Shown here: positions 62,701 to 64,000 of the stretch, piece after piece
Numbering within the stretch: position 1 is the stretch's first letter
How the letters are laid out: the number at the start of each line of letters is the position of its first letter
From: Gonapodya prolifera JEL478
Taxonomy: Eukaryota > Monoblepharomycota > Monoblepharidomycetes > Monoblepharidales > Gonapodyaceae
DNA length: 64,000 nucleotides
Assembly: GCA_001574975.1 (NCBI GenBank)
Contig: KQ965818.1
Location: 68,258 to 132,257, forward strand
Direction: 5' to 3'
Translations under genes and position numbers: made by a program
The notes under the pieces: model-generated
What the model was told of the DNA's origin: nothing
Seen by the model: the letters and a program-made list of their open reading frames with translations, nothing else
The model's database searches: none

Positions 62701-62862
62701 GCTAAGTTAAAAGGTGTGTAGCATCGAGACTCCTTTCGCGTACGCCTTAGATGACTTTCTTTGTACTTTCAAGATGTCTTCCCTGTCGTTAGCGCACTTG
62801 GAATGGCTTTGCAATTGACCGAACGCGTTGTTGAAGAGAATGACGAAGAATGTCAGGATTGA
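59727..62862 (+). pseudogene. Fungal Zn2Cys6 transcription factor copy with destroyed zinc cluster
   Basis: From ATG 59727 an N-terminal arm leads to KYASKACLAGRTAKTK, where the second zinc Cys is Gly (codon 59871-59873). The next exon (from 59972) starts CDSGVPR but then needs a frame change, corresponding to about 7 bp missing relative to the second copy, to read CEVRDVVCDYSWQQKRRGP. The rest looks well kept. There is a linker (MNATTDILSKLLSLGSMP), then fungal-specific middle-homology-type blocks: NYLVSPLYKQELREVILAF, HKPTFFARMRSGNLEPILLL, AKAMRMDFEVD, WIEREERRRGWW, QPRIPEMQPTILLPCAE. A C-terminal region includes NACTRVISALLSAVPTFPL and ends VVSALGMALQLTERVV...-stop at 62862. DNA binding through the zinc cluster should be lost. 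A role as a zinc-cluster-less regulator cannot be excluded. Confidence 0.65.
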
Positions 62863-63491
62863 TTCGCCGTCATTCGTATAAAGTCTGTTGTTTATTTCTG
62901 CTTCGTCGCGTTAATGTGTATTGCTCCAGCATCTGTTTCGTGGTTAATGATATTGTCGATCAATAAAGCATGAAATTGCCAGCAATACAATACCTTTTTA
63001 AATGAGCGAACTAACCCAAACATCATTGCAGTTGAGTGGTTTACTACATGGCGGCAGGGATAACGAAACTTGGCACGGAGTCAAGCACCAGTAGACGCTT
63101 GAACGCGGCATTTCAACACGTGCACGCAGCGAATCTGTGATATTCGACTGCAACCTAGCTCGATGGGAAAACAATATAGAAGCGGGATGCGAGGAGAAAG
63201 TGGTCTGGACCCGACCCTGGTTGCCTACAACTCGGTGCATGTTTATTCCGACAGAGAAGTGTAGGGTTCATTATGGACATCAAGAAAAGATATTTCGCTT
63301 CACAATGGAGTCCGTCGTGTCCGATTTGTCGTTGCCCTTTCGCGTCATGAGGTCACTTCCACATCCAATCTCACCCGATCATCCCAAAGTCAAGCTTTCA
63401 GGGACATTAATTAGTCATTCGCCGTTTCGCTCGCGAGCCAGCACACACGGACAAGACACCTCTAGTCCATAAAAGCTGCAGGCAAGGCGAT
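62863..63491. other. Gap between tandem regulators
   Basis: Upstream region of the second Zn2Cys6 gene. Open frames are short and unsupported. Confidence 0.45.
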
Positions 63492-64000
63492 ATGTCCGGT
63501 GGAACCGATTCTCCTGTCGGGAATCCGCCAGGGAATGTCGTTGAAGGAGCCACGGCGAGACGTCGAAGAGACAAGGGCCATGTCTCCAAAGCATGTTTCG
63601 CCTGCCGAACAGCGAAAACAAAGTGAGCGATGCTGCGCGACAACCGTTTCGTGTCCACGTCAACCTCTCATGCGCCATCCTAACCATCCGAAACGCCCCC
63701 GCACAGATGTGACTCGCTTCAACCTCGATGCTCGCACTGCGAGATTCGCGATTTGGTGTGTGATTACAGCTGGGAACAGAAGCCAAGAGGTCCTACAGCG
63801 GATCCACTTTCGGCACGATCGGCACGAAGGGTGAGTGTCATATGTGTCGAAAACACGAGCAAAACGCAGGAGCGGGGCTCTTTTACTGTCGGAGATGGGT
63901 TGTCATGAGGGCTCGGGGATTCGACGTGGAAGGAGCCTGCTGTCACGATCGAGGGTAACATCTTGCACCTCTCCAGCGACGACGGCTCGAGCGAAACATC
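63492..64000 (+). CDS. Fungal Zn2Cys6 transcription factor, 5' part only
   Basis: Exon 1 (63492-63622) encodes MSGGTDSPVGNPPGN, ARRRRDKGHVSKACFACRTAKTK, and exon 2 (63707-63830) encodes CDSLQPRCSHCEIRDLVCDY then SWEQKPRGPTADPLSARSARR. All six zinc-binding Cys are present (CFAC...KC...RCSHC...VC) and the intron falls between the third Lys and third Cys, as in the broken neighbouring copy. A third exon probably begins after the CAG near 63976 and runs off the window. The downstream middle-homology region is not visible. A sequence-specific regulator; targets unknown. Confidence 0.85.

Overview
The window is nuclear DNA of a fungus. Genes are dense and lie on both strands. They are cut by many short GT-AG introns, often 35-120 bp, and some exons are very small. 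Proteins that fit a fungus include a Zn2Cys6 transcription factor, DHA2-type MFS transporter, secreted flavin oxidoreductase, S1/P1 nuclease, Pns1/CTL-type choline transporter-like protein and SRP68. Stathmin-like coiled-coil repeats, a kinase joined to Sel1 and ribonuclease-inhibitor-type LRRs, and a plant-like LRR relic lean towards an early-diverging, possibly zoosporic (chytrid-like) lineage. That placement is inference; no rRNA, tRNA or mitochondrial marker was seen. Coordinates of multi-exon genes are spans from start to stop codon, spliced by eye.

Region 1 (1-18.3 kb) is a metabolic neighbourhood. It holds a degenerate F-box-like locus, an intact 16-exon Baeyer-Villiger monooxygenase (+), and two tandem carotenoid oxygenases (-), of which one is intact and one is a pseudogene. 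Next come a type II haloacid dehalogenase-like HAD hydrolase (-), an aldehyde dehydrogenase pseudogene (-) and an intact DHA2-type MFS transporter (-). The combination suggests a partly decayed apocarotenoid or terpenoid gene group.

Region 2 (18.9-34.9 kb) is housekeeping-like. It holds an F-box/WD40 protein (+), S1/P1 nuclease (-), secretory-pathway transmembrane RING protein (-), tandem stathmin-like protein (-), choline transporter-like protein (-), SRP68 (-), and a small N-myristoylated-type protein (+) divergent from SRP68.

Region 3 (34.9-43.2 kb) is gene-poor and accessory. It holds an intact P450 (-), an internally deleted P450 relic, a broken membrane-protein gene, and about 3 kb of diverged interspersed repeats.

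Region 4 (43.2-64 kb) holds a protein ending in a BIR-like zinc fold (+), an RPA-interacting-protein-like gene (-), a secreted flavin oxidoreductase (+), and a very large gene fusing a protein kinase, Sel1 repeats and about 12 one-exon LRRs (-). After these come a plant-like LRR pseudogene (-), a small Cys-rich membrane protein (+), a C9orf85/DUF2039 homologue with an acidic tail (-), and two tandem Zn2Cys6 regulators (+). The first regulator has a destroyed zinc cluster; the second is intact but cut by the window end. About seven loci are broken or relic copies, mostly beside an intact relative, so the area looks like one of active duplication and decay.
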